A stretch of DNA of 53,242 nucleotides. Source: a virus. Below the pieces are notes generated by a model, which worked only from the letters and a program-made list of their open reading frames with translations, was not told where the DNA came from and did no database searches. This document shows, in pieces, positions 8,114 to 15,744 of this stretch. The DNA lies in IMG/VR virus record IMGVR_UViG_3300035682_000049, positions 1 through 53,242 of that record; one strand, 5' to 3'. Position 1 is the stretch's first letter; each line of letters opens with the position of its first letter. Made by a program: the position numbers and the translations under genes.

Positions 8114-10258
8114 TCAACAAACTTCACCCTTCTTTATTTCAACCAGTTGATCAAAAACTTTACCGAGTTCTTGTACATGAGTAATGACAATCAATTGATG
8201 GTCTGCCCCTACCTTCTTTGCAAGTTGTTGTAATGCCTCTTGGAAGAAGCTTACATTATCTGCATCTAAGCCAGAGGTCGGCTCATCAAGAAACATCATC
8301 CCTATATTATGCCCAAAAACACGATCTAAAGCTGCACGAAAAGCGATAGAAAGTAGAACTTTCTGCCCTCCGCTTAACTGTTTTGCCTTAACTGGCTCTT
8401 GTCCGGCAAAAAATACATTAAAGGTTAGGTCTGCATCTGCCTCCACATAGAACGGATCGTTAAACATTTGAAGGTTGGCATTGATGTCTCCAACCAACAA
8501 TTGGAGGTTTGACTGTGACACGAGCTTGGGCAAGTTATTCCAATGGAATACATCTCCAGCGGAACTAACTGTGTCCAATAGCTTACGCACCTTTTCACGC
8601 TCTGCCATCTTAGCCGTAAGCTGTTCTAAGCTTTGCTTAGTACGAAGCCAAGACCTCTTAGCTTCTTGAAAAGCTCCTACAGATTTCTGCCAAACAGCAA
8701 GAGCTTCTTGATGCTGAGCTAACCTTATCTTTGCAGTCGAGACTTTATCCACAGCGGGCATCTGCTTAATTTGTTTACTTAGTTTACTTTTTTGCTCTAA
8801 CACATTTTTAAGCTCACCTTGAAAACCTGCTATGTGATGCTGTTCTTGTTTAACATCTTTCTCTAAGTAAAACTTTTGTTGCTCTATATCAAGATTTCGA
8901 GCGATCAAAGCCTTGGCTGTATCTATGTGCTCATCGTTTACCCCTGCTAGTTTCTTGGAAATTAACTCAACTTCTTTTTCTACTTCTTCTAATTCTGCTG
9001 CCGCATCCATACAAAGTTGTTGGCAAATTTTATATCCCGCTTGATACTGCTCTAACTTCTTGTCATAGCTTTCGGAGTAAGTCAAAATACGAACAACTTC
9101 TGCAAGTCTGGTTACATTCTTTAGATACTCTACTTTTACCCGCTCAACATATTCTTTTGTAACTTCTTGCTGGCATTGCGTACAAAGACGATTGTCCGAA
9201 TGTATCAACAATGTAGTTACTTGTTTTATTTGAAACTCAAGCTCATGCTTTTCTTTAGTCAGTTGTTTTTGAAGTTTTAAATCCACATAATCTTTATTAG
9301 GTTTAGGCTTACTTCGTTTCTTAAGCTCAGCCACTGCTACATGTTCATCGTGGATGTCTTTTTTAGAGAAGAGGTTAAGTCGAGCTGTCTTATGCACTTC
9401 CACTAGGTCTAACAATTCTTGAGCTACTGCTAACTTGTTTTTAAACTTAGCTTGCCAAGCTTCTCGCCTAGCCAGCTTATGCTTAGATTGGCTTTGCTGC
9501 AGCTCTTCTAAAGATAGTTCTAGCCTTTCAATTTTATGTTTTACTTCTTTTAACTGAGTTTGAGCTTCTTTACCTAACTCATACTGCGAAAGCAATAACT
9601 GCCGTGCTTCTAGCTCTTCTTCCGTTAAGATGTGTAGCTTGGCAGCTTTACCTACCTTACTGTGCTCCGTCATCGCTGTGCGAGTTTCAGTAATAGCGTC
9701 TTCTAGCTCCACGCTATTGTCCACTACCTCGATACTCTGCTGCCTTGCCACATAATCCATACATACCTTGTGAATGCTAGAAGCTGCTTCCGTGCCACAC
9801 AAGTACTGAAAGGTCTTAGCTCTCTCGCTAGCTGTCTGATCCAAGAAGCTAAACATCTCCCACTGATTGACAAACACATACTTGTCAATCACTGCTTTAC
9901 TGATGTCGAGGTAGTTAATAACTGCATCGTTTACATCCGTAGCCTTCTCAAACACAGATACACCGATCTTAAACTCGTTCTTGTTAGGTCGCAGCCACCT
10001 TGTCAAGGTAAACGATTGACCTTGGTGTTTCCCTATTACACGGATGTAACTTGGATCACTACTGCCATTTGTAATGATCTCGGCTTTAGTACCGCCAAGG
10101 CGCGTGAAGTCATTAGTCAACGCTGCATAAATTGCGTTAACTAATGTTGATTTACCCGCCCCATTGGCTCCTACAATACCCACCAAACCACGCCCAAACT
10201 TAACAGTTAAGCTTTGGTGCGGGCCTATGTTCTTTAGCTCTACTTGTTCAATATACAT
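8114..10258 (-). CDS. SbcC/Rad50-like (T4 gp46-type) nuclease ATPase subunit
   Basis: A 714-residue SMC-type ATPase. Walker A is GANGAGKS (30-37), a long coiled coil runs from about 180 to 580, and a zinc hook CTQC sits at 359-362 in the middle of it. Near the C-terminus come the ABC signature LSGGQK (about 630) and Walker B MMFLDEPTSGLD (about 660). It partners with the Mre11/SbcD-like product of the gene just upstream (8-bp gap) to process DNA ends in recombination-dependent replication, as T4 gp46/gp47 do. The zinc hook implies dimerisation through a shared zinc ion. SD GGAG precedes the ATG. Confidence 0.93.
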   Translation of the reverse strand: MYIEQVELKNIGPHQSLTVKFGRGLVGIVGANGAGKSTLVNAIYAALTNDFTRLGGTKAEIITNGSSDPSYIRVIGKHQGQSFTLTRWLRPNKNEFKIGVSVFEKATDVNDAVINYLDISKAVIDKYVFVNQWEMFSFLDQTASERAKTFQYLCGTEAASSIHKVCMDYVARQQSIEVVDNSVELEDAITETRTAMTEHSKVGKAAKLHILTEEELEARQLLLSQYELGKEAQTQLKEVKHKIERLELSLEELQQSQSKHKLARREAWQAKFKNKLAVAQELLDLVEVHKTARLNLFSKKDIHDEHVAVAELKKRSKPKPNKDYVDLKLQKQLTKEKHELEFQIKQVTTLLIHSDNRLCTQCQQEVTKEYVERVKVEYLKNVTRLAEVVRILTYSESYDKKLEQYQAGYKICQQLCMDAAAELEEVEKEVELISKKLAGVNDEHIDTAKALIARNLDIEQQKFYLEKDVKQEQHHIAGFQGELKNVLEQKSKLSKQIKQMPAVDKVSTAKIRLAQHQEALAVWQKSVGAFQEAKRSWLRTKQSLEQLTAKMAEREKVRKLLDTVSSAGDVFHWNNLPKLVSQSNLQLLVGDINANLQMFNDPFYVEADADLTFNVFFAGQEPVKAKQLSGGQKVLLSIAFRAALDRVFGHNIGMMFLDEPTSGLDADNVSFFQEALQQLAKKVGADHQLIVITHVQELGKVFDQLVEIKKGEVC

Positions 10259-10266
10259 GGTAACTC

Positions 10267-11388
10267 CTAAGCATGAGATTTAACCCACTGTTGTAATGCT
10301 TGTTCGGGGTCAGGGCTTTGTAAAAGTGTTAATACTAGATCATGGACTAAAGGTTTCTCTGATTTGCTTATGCATGCGTCCACGCATTGCATCATGCCTA
10401 TGCGATCTCCAGAGACAACTTGAACATCTTGTTCTTCGGACTCAAATTGTTTATTTTCTTTTTGCTTGAAAAACAAATGAGCTTTTGATTCAAAGTGTTG
10501 TTTGAATCTACCTACCAACTCGATGTCATTAGAGGTGTGCAACAAATGCAGCAAAGGCATTGCTATTTCTGCCGGTATTGCATTGTCTTCAGCATAGGCT
10601 GCAGCCTTAGTCAGTTCTGCTTCTGCCATTAGTTTCAACACTTCCCAAGAGCCTTTTGCTTTATCTACAGTTAAGCGAATACATCTACGAGAGTACAAAG
10701 GCAGAGCTTCTATTATAAGCTTCTCTGTCGATTTGTATTTTTTATCGTAATTCTTAATCAAAAATACTTTCTTGTTTTCTGGTTCTGCAATATTACGCAT
10801 GTGCGTGCTACCAGGACTCAGCACAGTCAAATCCCCATGGTGATGAATCAAATTCATGTGGTAATCACCGGTGATTAGATACTTCACATTCGGAGGAATG
10901 TCATTGAAACACCCTTGTGGTTTAGCCATGTCTCCCATAAAGTCTCGCCACACTTGATGGCAAACAAGTATAGAAGACTCCTTTGCTAAATCACTTTTAA
11001 GAAATTGTTTTAATTTCTCTTCATTGTTCTGGTAATCGCATCCGGCAATTTGCCAGCCATCAAAAGTTCTGTTGTGTTCATGCAGCCAAACGGCCTTAGT
11101 GGCTGCTTGTAACCAAGGGCTTTCTTGATACTCATGCTGCCCTTGGTTATAGTAGACTCCAATACCTGTATCCGTTAACTTACGAACACCGGCTAAAAGT
11201 TTATGGATGGGTTCCGAGACATTGACTTGCTTGTCAAGGATGTCCCCTGCAAGAATGACTGCCTCGACTCCATGATCGAGGGCTAGAGTTACAATCTGGT
11301 CCCACGCATAATAACTATCTCCCTCAATAGGGCGATGAGTCCAGACTCGATTACTGAGATGAAGATCACTTGTTACTAAGATATTCAT
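10267..11388 (-). CDS. SbcD/Mre11-like (T4 gp47-type) nuclease subunit
   Basis: A 373-residue calcineurin-like phosphoesterase. The metal-binding motifs are in order: DLHLSN (D8, H10), ILAGDILD (about 46-53), NQGQHE (about 77-82), VCHQVW, and GDYHMN. It forms the nuclease half of the SbcCD-type complex with the downstream gene. The start was set at the ATG 11386-11388 because AAGGAG lies 6 bp upstream and the protein then begins with the family-typical MNILVTSDLH; an upstream in-frame extension to 11469 would cross the start of the divergent plus-strand gene. Confidence 0.92.
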   Translation of the reverse strand: MNILVTSDLHLSNRVWTHRPIEGDSYYAWDQIVTLALDHGVEAVILAGDILDKQVNVSEPIHKLLAGVRKLTDTGIGVYYNQGQHEYQESPWLQAATKAVWLHEHNRTFDGWQIAGCDYQNNEEKLKQFLKSDLAKESSILVCHQVWRDFMGDMAKPQGCFNDIPPNVKYLITGDYHMNLIHHHGDLTVLSPGSTHMRNIAEPENKKVFLIKNYDKKYKSTEKLIIEALPLYSRRCIRLTVDKAKGSWEVLKLMAEAELTKAAAYAEDNAIPAEIAMPLLHLLHTSNDIELVGRFKQHFESKAHLFFKQKENKQFESEEQDVQVVSGDRIGMMQCVDACISKSEKPLVHDLVLTLLQSPDPEQALQQWVKSHA

Positions 11389-11400
11389 GAGATACTCCTT

Positions 11401-11835
11401 ATGGTTAAAAATGTACAAATAGTTGCTATGCCCATTTGTGAGCTGTGTGATCGTCTTACCATCGCACAACTAAAACTGCAACGATTGCCGTCGGATGAAC
11501 TAGACAAAGGTTTACTGCGAAAACAAATCGCATACTATGAAACTGGGATTGATTATACCGATCCTAAAATCTGTGACTTGATAGCAGCTTTGCTTGATAT
11601 CAATGGACAAATGTGGGATGCCGAACACGACATACGCAAAGGATTAGATGAAATACTAGGGCTCTCCGAAATAGGAAGACGAGCTGTTAAAATCCGGAAT
11701 TTAAACTGCATTAGAATTGCCATCAAAAATAAGATTACTATGCTGGCCGGACAACCTGAGTTTAGCGATTGCAAAATGAATCATGTTAGTCAACGTTCTA
11801 ACAACTCAGATACAACTGAATCGCCATCGTTGTAG
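11401..11835 (+). CDS. Unknown plus-strand protein with ELCDRLTIAQLK motif
   Basis: A 144-residue protein read opposite to its neighbours. Residues 13-24 (ELCDRLTIAQLK) resemble a motif that I have seen in small phage proteins of unknown function, often near glycosyltransferases; that recollection is not a proven family assignment. The sequence is charged and helical with a degenerate C-terminus. No good SD precedes either the ATG at 11401 or the internal ATG at 11428. It starts only 12 bp from the divergent SbcD gene, and its last 46 bp overlap the end of the convergent gene 11790-12113. No competing minus-strand gene covers 11401-11789, which supports it being real. Confidence 0.68.
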   Translation: MVKNVQIVAMPICELCDRLTIAQLKLQRLPSDELDKGLLRKQIAYYETGIDYTDPKICDLIAALLDINGQMWDAEHDIRKGLDEILGLSEIGRRAVKIRNLNCIRIAIKNKITMLAGQPEFSDCKMNHVSQRSNNSDTTESPSL

Positions 11836-12113
11836 AACAGTGCTACAGTCTCATAAGTTTCAATCCATATTCTAGCACCATTCTTTAATGGCTTATTCAT
11901 ACTCTGCACAATGCGTGCAACCTCGTTACCTTTTTTATCGTAGATGATCACTGAGTTGCCTCGCAAGCTACGTCCTCGCCTATGCACAGCAATCACAGGA
12001 TCATCTTTCCCGCTTCTAATGTTGTTCCGCATGTCCGCTCGGGATACATGCATCCGGCAGATGCTTGCTCTAGTCTTCTTCCCCTTGGAAGGTGTCGAAG
12101 TCAATTTCGTCAT
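11790..12113 (-). CDS. Unknown basic protein
   Basis: A 107-residue basic protein. The middle contains VIAVHRRGRSLRGNSVIIYD followed by a hydrophilic sheet-like C-terminal half. No family is recognised. GGAGG lies 7 bp before the ATG, inside the upstream gene that it overlaps by 44 bp, so translation is probably coupled. The 3' end overlaps the convergent plus-strand gene by 46 bp. Confidence 0.78.
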   Translation of the reverse strand: MTKLTSTPSKGKKTRASICRMHVSRADMRNNIRSGKDDPVIAVHRRGRSLRGNSVIIYDKKGNEVARIVQSMNKPLKNGARIWIETYETVALFYNDGDSVVSELLER

Positions 12114-12615
12114 TGTCTGTTCCTCCTTGAATATGGCTTAGCTCTCCAAGAGCACCTTTAAGCCATTTGAAAAACTCTTTCCTTGTTTTCTTTGCCAACT
12201 CCATCCCTTTAGCTTCTCGCCTCTCGAAGTCGAGAAATGCTACAGACAGCAATAGTGCAGCTGCCTTCACTGTTGTGATGCGGTGAAACACACACGCATC
12301 TGAATTCCATTCATCTTCCTCTTCGTAATTCCTTACGATGGCATCATACTTCTCTCGGATGCGTCTCAAGGCTTGCCACGACATAAACATATCGGGCACA
12401 GCCAGCCGTGTAAACTGGTTTATGGACGCATCCGTTGCCAAAGGCTCTTGACCCATCTTCCTAATAAAAGGAGTGTCGGGTGCATTTAACCGAATCGCTT
12501 CCTCATTAGCCCAGTCAAACTGTTCCGCAGCCCACTGATATAATTCTGTCAGATTAAAGAATAAGTCTCGGGGGCTGCCGCTGTTCTTAGGGTATGGGGG
12601 TGAATTAATTTCCAT
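12070..12615 (-). CDS. Unknown helical protein
   Basis: A 181-residue soluble protein with an acidic C-terminus (DNDEIDFDTFQGEED). Helix is predicted by eye from 75 to 165 (REKYDAIVRNYEEEDEW, then FLDFERREAKGMELAKK). No motif is recognised. SD GGAG precedes the ATG, and the gene overlaps the next upstream gene by 11 bp. Its position among small genes downstream of the recombination set gives no clear role. Confidence 0.8.
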   Translation of the reverse strand: MEINSPPYPKNSGSPRDLFFNLTELYQWAAEQFDWANEEAIRLNAPDTPFIRKMGQEPLATDASINQFTRLAVPDMFMSWQALRRIREKYDAIVRNYEEEDEWNSDACVFHRITTVKAAALLLSVAFLDFERREAKGMELAKKTRKEFFKWLKGALGELSHIQGGTDNDEIDFDTFQGEED

Positions 12616-13429
12616 CGATGTCTCCTCTTTGTTTGTATTTAGTAATGCGTAGTAAATGAGCGTCAGATCTAGTCAACAATGAGTAAAAACTTTGCAGATT
12701 GTCAGAAGCAAACAAGGTTGCCCAAGGAAAACGCAAAACTGTCGCCATTGCTCGAACAATGTTAGTGTTAGTTCCTCCTTCAAAAGTTGTAAAAGTTAAG
12801 CTAGGGTGTGCAGCAAGCCTAGTCAATTGTTTAGACAAATCACAATCAGCGGGCACAATCTGAATGCCAACATGCCGTAGTTGTAAGCTACCTTTTTCTG
12901 GGTCGATATAAGGAGCACACAATTGAACAGTAGCCAAAGCAGAACACCACTGATGTGGGCCATAGTCAGAACGAAAGAAAGGTAATTTTGTTAAATTCCA
13001 GTTTTTAGTTCGTTGCCAGGCCACGACCTTGCAAGGTTGTCGCACATCTTTAGGGATGCACGACAACGTTACATAGATAGGATACAACCACCTACGCACA
13101 AAACACCATGGGCACACTTTTGGATTATTGCAAAACCGAGTAATAGGTTCGACATCAAACCCAACTGGGCAACAGTTTAAAGCGTAAGTGTAAGCAAGCC
13201 GCTTTGCCGGATCTTCTCGCATTACTCGATAGTATTGCCATCGAAGATTTTTCTGCAGCAAATAAGTTCGAATTGCATCTGAGCTGTGCGTAGTAGGCAG
13301 TGTCTGCAAAACACAATGGCGTAAAAGTGCCAAAGCCGTATGCTCGGGTTTAGGTTTCAGCTTGTGCTTGACCACACCTTTAATGAACTTAACCTCTGTC
13401 TCTGTCTCAACGATTTCTATGTTGTCCAT
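12605..13429 (-). CDS. Unknown Cys-containing protein
   Basis: A 274-residue basic protein. A compact Cys cluster C-x5-C-x2-C in CNNPKVCPWCFVRRW lies near residue 120, followed by hydrophobic segments rich in Trp. The CPWC-RR signature resembles zinc-binding pieces of some replication or DNA-binding proteins, but the catalytic motifs of a Rep protein (HUH) are absent, so the function is unknown. A weak SD (GAGAG) precedes the ATG. It is part of the continuous minus-strand run from 14.5 to 11.8 kb. Confidence 0.8.
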   Translation of the reverse strand: MDNIEIVETETEVKFIKGVVKHKLKPKPEHTALALLRHCVLQTLPTTHSSDAIRTYLLQKNLRWQYYRVMREDPAKRLAYTYALNCCPVGFDVEPITRFCNNPKVCPWCFVRRWLYPIYVTLSCIPKDVRQPCKVVAWQRTKNWNLTKLPFFRSDYGPHQWCSALATVQLCAPYIDPEKGSLQLRHVGIQIVPADCDLSKQLTRLAAHPSLTFTTFEGGTNTNIVRAMATVLRFPWATLFASDNLQSFYSLLTRSDAHLLRITKYKQRGDIDGN

Positions 13430-13438
13430 AACTCTCTC

Positions 13439-13780
13439 TCACCAAGTGAACTGGGTACCTAGGTAAGGCTTACGAACTTGAACTGCGGTTACTTGATTTT
13501 GTTGCCTCTGAAACTTTAACACTTTGCTGACTTCAACTATACTTCGCCATAAGAAAGCTATTTCCTTTTGTTGAAGCACTTGTGAAGTTCCAAAAGTTAT
13601 TGCAAAGAAGTCAGGAACAAACAGCGTATAACCAATAGGAAATTTGTTATCAGTTAAGTGTTTACAAAACTGCTTTAACTCCTTATCCCAGTTACGAAGT
13701 ATGTCCGTAATCTTAGCGTGGTACCCTAGCCTATTGTTTACAGCCTTATCATCTTGTAGTAAGGCAATGTAATTATTCAT
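13439..13780 (-). CDS. Unknown protein
   Basis: A 113-residue soluble protein beginning MNNYIALLQDDK. No motif is recognised. It overlaps the upstream gene by 4 bp in an ATGA stop/start junction, so it is likely translated by coupling, in line with its poor SD. Tyr, Phe and Gln are frequent. Confidence 0.78.
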   Translation of the reverse strand: MNNYIALLQDDKAVNNRLGYHAKITDILRNWDKELKQFCKHLTDNKFPIGYTLFVPDFFAITFGTSQVLQQKEIAFLWRSIVEVSKVLKFQRQQNQVTAVQVRKPYLGTQFTW

Positions 13781-14085
13781 TTTTTATTTCTTTCTCTTTC
13801 TAGATTTTGATTGCTGCAGAAGTGCCATGACCAATGAAACCCCTGTTCAATGTGGCACCCATGCGTTTCAGCTATCTTGTCTAGTTTAGCCCATTCCTTC
13901 TTTCCAATACCGCTATTCAGTAAGTGATACAGTGTTCCTTCCGCAACAAAGACCACTTCTCCAAATGCCATTTCTCCTTCTTTTTCTTTCCATTGTTCAG
14001 CTGTGTAAGTTTTTGTGTCGATGTACTTTGACACAAACTTATCCACAGCTTTAAACAGTTTTTCTTTAGTTTTAGTTTTAAGCAT
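13777..14085 (-). CDS. Unknown protein
   Basis: A 102-residue protein, Lys/Glu-rich at the N-terminus, with WHWSWHF-like aromatic and His residues near the C-terminus (HIEQGFHWSWHFCS). No family is recognised. AAGGA precedes the ATG. It is coupled to the next gene through a 4-bp overlap. Confidence 0.78.
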   Translation of the reverse strand: MLKTKTKEKLFKAVDKFVSKYIDTKTYTAEQWKEKEGEMAFGEVVFVAEGTLYHLLNSGIGKKEWAKLDKIAETHGCHIEQGFHWSWHFCSNQNLERERNKK

Positions 14086-14096
14086 TGTTGTTATCC

Positions 14097-14327
14097 TTAG
14101 ATAGATTGTAGATAAATGCCTCTGTTCGTCTTTAACCGGTCTTTGGCTTCAACCTTAGCAGCAGCTACCGAGCTGCAGTTAAATTGATAGCCATTGATAA
14201 TCAAGGTAACTTCCGCCTTGTCATCACTTTCTAAAATAGTTGAAACTGTACCATTGGGGTAACAGCGTCTGTAAACAGCATGCTTAACCCCATTGGTCTT
14301 TCCTCGTTCCACTTGCCATCTTTTCAT
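14097..14327 (-). CDS. Unknown small basic protein
   Basis: A 76-residue protein (MKRWQVERG...) with alternating charged and hydrophobic residues that suggest a small beta fold. SD GGAG is in place. No homologue is recognised. It is nine bp from its upstream neighbour 14337-14534 and probably in the same operon behind the first operator copy. Confidence 0.78.
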   Translation of the reverse strand: MKRWQVERGKTNGVKHAVYRRCYPNGTVSTILESDDKAEVTLIINGYQFNCSSVAAAKVEAKDRLKTNRGIYLQSI

Positions 14328-14336
14328 TCATTTCTC

Positions 14337-14534
14337 CTATGCATCTACTTCATACCCTTCAAACCAATTTCCAAGCTTTGCCGTCCTAGCTTTCGCAAGC
14401 GGTAGGACAGCCGTCTTAGAACTTGTCTCAGGGTCGGAACAATGCTTCTGGGCTTGCTCAAGGGTTAAACCTCGATGAAGCGTCCTTGGTCTTCCTTTAA
14501 AGTAAAACCTTATAATTTTGTATCGTAGTTCCAT
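14337..14534 (-). CDS. Conserved small phage protein of unknown function (RFYFKGRPRTLHRGLTLEQAQ type)
   Basis: A 65-residue protein with the order YKIIRFYFKGRPR, RGLTLEQAQKHCSDPETSS, then GNWFEGYEVDA. I recognise this as a widespread small family in phages and environmental bacteria, of unknown function. Conserved positions are the RGLTLEEAQ helix, CxDPETSS, and the C-terminal WFxGY. It is the first gene after the operator at 14572-14599, 37 bp away. The SD is weak (GAAAG). Confidence 0.85.
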   Translation of the reverse strand: MELRYKIIRFYFKGRPRTLHRGLTLEQAQKHCSDPETSSKTAVLPLAKARTAKLGNWFEGYEVDA

Positions 14535-14571
14535 AGGTTAACTTTCTTTAAAATAAGGGTGTAAGTTACAA

Positions 14572-14599
14572 CACAAGTTCACAAACTTGTGACTTTGTG
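14572..14599. promoter_or_regulatory. Four-half-site palindromic operator, copy 1
   Basis: A 28-bp palindrome with the layout CACAA-2-TCACAA-2-TTGTGA-2-TTGTG. The layout and all half-site bases match copy 2 at 15297-15324; only the spacer dinucleotides differ. It lies 37 bp upstream of the gene ending at 14534 and 28 bp downstream of 14628. Conserved flanks (TATTCTA on the right side here) extend the similarity to about 46 bp. The symmetry suggests binding of a dimer of dimers, plausibly the winged-helix protein at 15368-15730. Confidence 0.75.
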
Positions 14600-14614
14600 G
14601 TATTCTAATGTAAT
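14587..14614 (+). promoter_or_regulatory. Sigma70-like promoter candidate, plus strand, inside operator copy 1
   Basis: TTGTGA (14587-14592), 16 bp, then TGTAAT (14609-14614, five of six to the -10 consensus). It points right, against the genes 14628-15228, so it would make an antisense or short RNA. It corresponds base for base to the promoter proposed at copy 2, where the gene orientation fits. It may simply be the palindrome's mirror image and inactive. Confidence 0.35.
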
Positions 14615-14627
14615 GATAGAAGAAAAG

Positions 14628-14840
14628 CTAAGAACGGCTATCGCTACTCTCCTCCACTTCTACATCACAATCTAACCCATACGCGCTCGAGATGGGGCCA
14701 TCGTCTTCTTTTCCATTTACATACACATCCACCGCCACTCCTTCATCAGTTTTGCGGATTCGCACTGCAAATCCCTTTACAGTAATCCAAGCACCATCAT
14801 CCAGTAAAATGTAATCAGGACCTTCGCCATCAATTTCCAT
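14628..14840 (-). CDS. Unknown small acidic protein
   Basis: A 70-residue acidic protein starting MEIDGEGPDYILLDDG, with AWITVKGFAVRIRKTDEGVAVDVYV in the middle, which looks like a small beta sheet (shown here as alternating hydrophobics). The type is common in phages but has no known function. SD AAGGAG is strong. It follows a nested hairpin at 14873-14936, which sits between it and 14938-15228. Confidence 0.8.
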   Translation of the reverse strand: MEIDGEGPDYILLDDGAWITVKGFAVRIRKTDEGVAVDVYVNGKEDDGPISSAYGLDCDVEVEESSDSRS

Positions 14841-14872
14841 TGGTTGTTCTCCTTGTTAAGTTTAAAGCTAAA

Positions 14873-14936
14873 GCCAGTGCCGGATCTCAAGGGGCGACAC
14901 ACATCGAAAAAGAGTCGCCTTCTTCTTAGCACTGGC
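14873..14936 (-). other. Nested RNA hairpin between two small genes
   Basis: The outer arms GCCAGTGC (14873-14880) and GCACTGGC (14929-14936) enclose an inner stem GGCGAC (14893-14898) and GTCGCC (14914-14919). There is no T tract on either strand, so it is not an ordinary terminator. It touches the stop codon of the upstream gene and ends about 30 bp before the next start, so it may protect the mRNA or set the translation ratio. Confidence 0.5.
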
Positions 14937-14937
14937 C

Positions 14938-15228
14938 TTAGTCTGCCTTTGATACTAAAAGCTCACTGTTGTGAACTTGATCTGAGATTTGGGCTGCGGG
15001 TAATCCCGTAGCTTCTGAAATTAAATTGATTATCTTCTGCTCAATAATGTTATCTAACTTATTCCTATGATTCATTACTATATCTATTATTAGCTTGAGC
15101 ATTGGTACCGCTTGTATCTTTATTGCTTGGTTCTCCCAAGTACCTTCTTCTTTATTACTCCAAGCCGTAATAAAAGCCATAAATTTTTTATGGTTTTTAC
15201 TTATTTCATTTAATTCATTTTGATTCAT
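14938..15228 (-). CDS. Unknown helical protein
   Basis: A 96-residue, mostly helical protein (NELNEISKNHKKFMAF, MLKLIIDIVMNHRNKLDNII, EQKIINLISEATGLPAAQI). No family is recognised. SD AAAGGA. It has its own promoter-operator (15282-15324) and a 5' leader hairpin (15248-15277), so it is probably regulated separately. Confidence 0.8.
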   Translation of the reverse strand: MNQNELNEISKNHKKFMAFITAWSNKEEGTWENQAIKIQAVPMLKLIIDIVMNHRNKLDNIIEQKIINLISEATGLPAAQISDQVHNSELLVSKAD

Positions 15229-15247
15229 TACATTCCTTTCGTTAGAA

Positions 15248-15277
15248 AGAAAGACAACTAGTTATGGTTGTCTTTCT
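15248..15277 (-). other. 5' leader hairpin of the 14938-15228 mRNA
   Basis: A perfect 11-bp inverted repeat, AGAAAGACAAC and GTTGTCTTTCT, with an 8-base loop. Reading along the minus strand it is followed by TTTCT, too weak for a clear terminator. The promoter proposed at 15282-15309 would start transcription almost exactly at the base of this stem, so the mRNA would begin with a hairpin, a known RNA-stabilising arrangement. Confidence 0.55.
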
Positions 15278-15281
15278 CTAT

Positions 15282-15309
15282 ACTGTAGTAGAATAACACA
15301 AGCTCACAA
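15282..15309 (-). promoter_or_regulatory. Promoter for 14938-15228
   Basis: TTGTGA (15309 down to 15304), 16 bp, TACAGT (15287 down to 15282). The -35 hexamer is one of the operator half-sites, so a protein bound to 15297-15324 would block RNA polymerase. The expected start at about 15275 falls at the base of the leader hairpin. Confidence 0.5.
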
Positions 15310-15324
15310 CTTTGTGAGTTTGTG
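15297..15324. promoter_or_regulatory. Four-half-site palindromic operator, copy 2
   Basis: Same arrangement as copy 1: CACAA-2-TCACAA-2-TTGTGA-2-TTGTG, 28 bp. It is placed between the start of 14938-15228 and the end of the winged-helix gene. The conserved TATTCTA flank is on the downstream side for the minus-strand gene, the opposite orientation to copy 1. Confidence 0.75.
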
Positions 15325-15367
15325 TTGTGATTTATGATACGTATTGTAGGACGATTTATTGCGATGT

Positions 15368-15730
15368 CTACATTTTTGAAATTGTTTTTTCGACTAATTT
15401 AAGAATTTGATGAAGCAGCTTTATACCTACTTGAATATCGGAGTTAGGTTGAGTTTGAACTTTCTTACTAACTACTGCTAACTTAGGTATACTTGCTTTC
15501 ATTCTCCATGCAGGTCTAGTTTTACCCGCTCTAATTGTAGACATATGCCTTTCAATCAACCCCGCTTGAACTAGCTGGCTTCGGTATATCAATACCGTTG
15601 CCTTGGTTAGCCCTGTTGCTTTGACAATGTCTATGTCGCAAACACCGGCATTTCTGGCTGTTTGTTGTGCGATATACAAACAAATCTTTTGTTTGCCTTT
15701 GTTGAAACCTTTCGTGTAATCTTTACGCAT
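15368..15730 (-). CDS. Winged helix-turn-helix regulator, MarR-like
   Basis: A 120-residue protein. Residues about 14-65 form a winged helix: a helix (KQKICLYIAQQTARN), then DIVKATGLTKATVLIYRSQL as helix-turn-helix, then LIERHMSTIRAGKTRPAWRM as the wing. The C-terminal 45 residues are helical and could dimerise. It is the best local candidate for binding the two palindromic operators that flank the next genes, one of which lies 44 bp from its 3' end. SD AAAGGA. DNA binding is inferred from fold pattern only. Confidence 0.75.
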   Translation of the reverse strand: MRKDYTKGFNKGKQKICLYIAQQTARNAGVCDIDIVKATGLTKATVLIYRSQLVQAGLIERHMSTIRAGKTRPAWRMKASIPKLAVVSKKVQTQPNSDIQVGIKLLHQILKLVEKTISKM

Positions 15731-15744
15731 AAAGCGTTCCTTTC

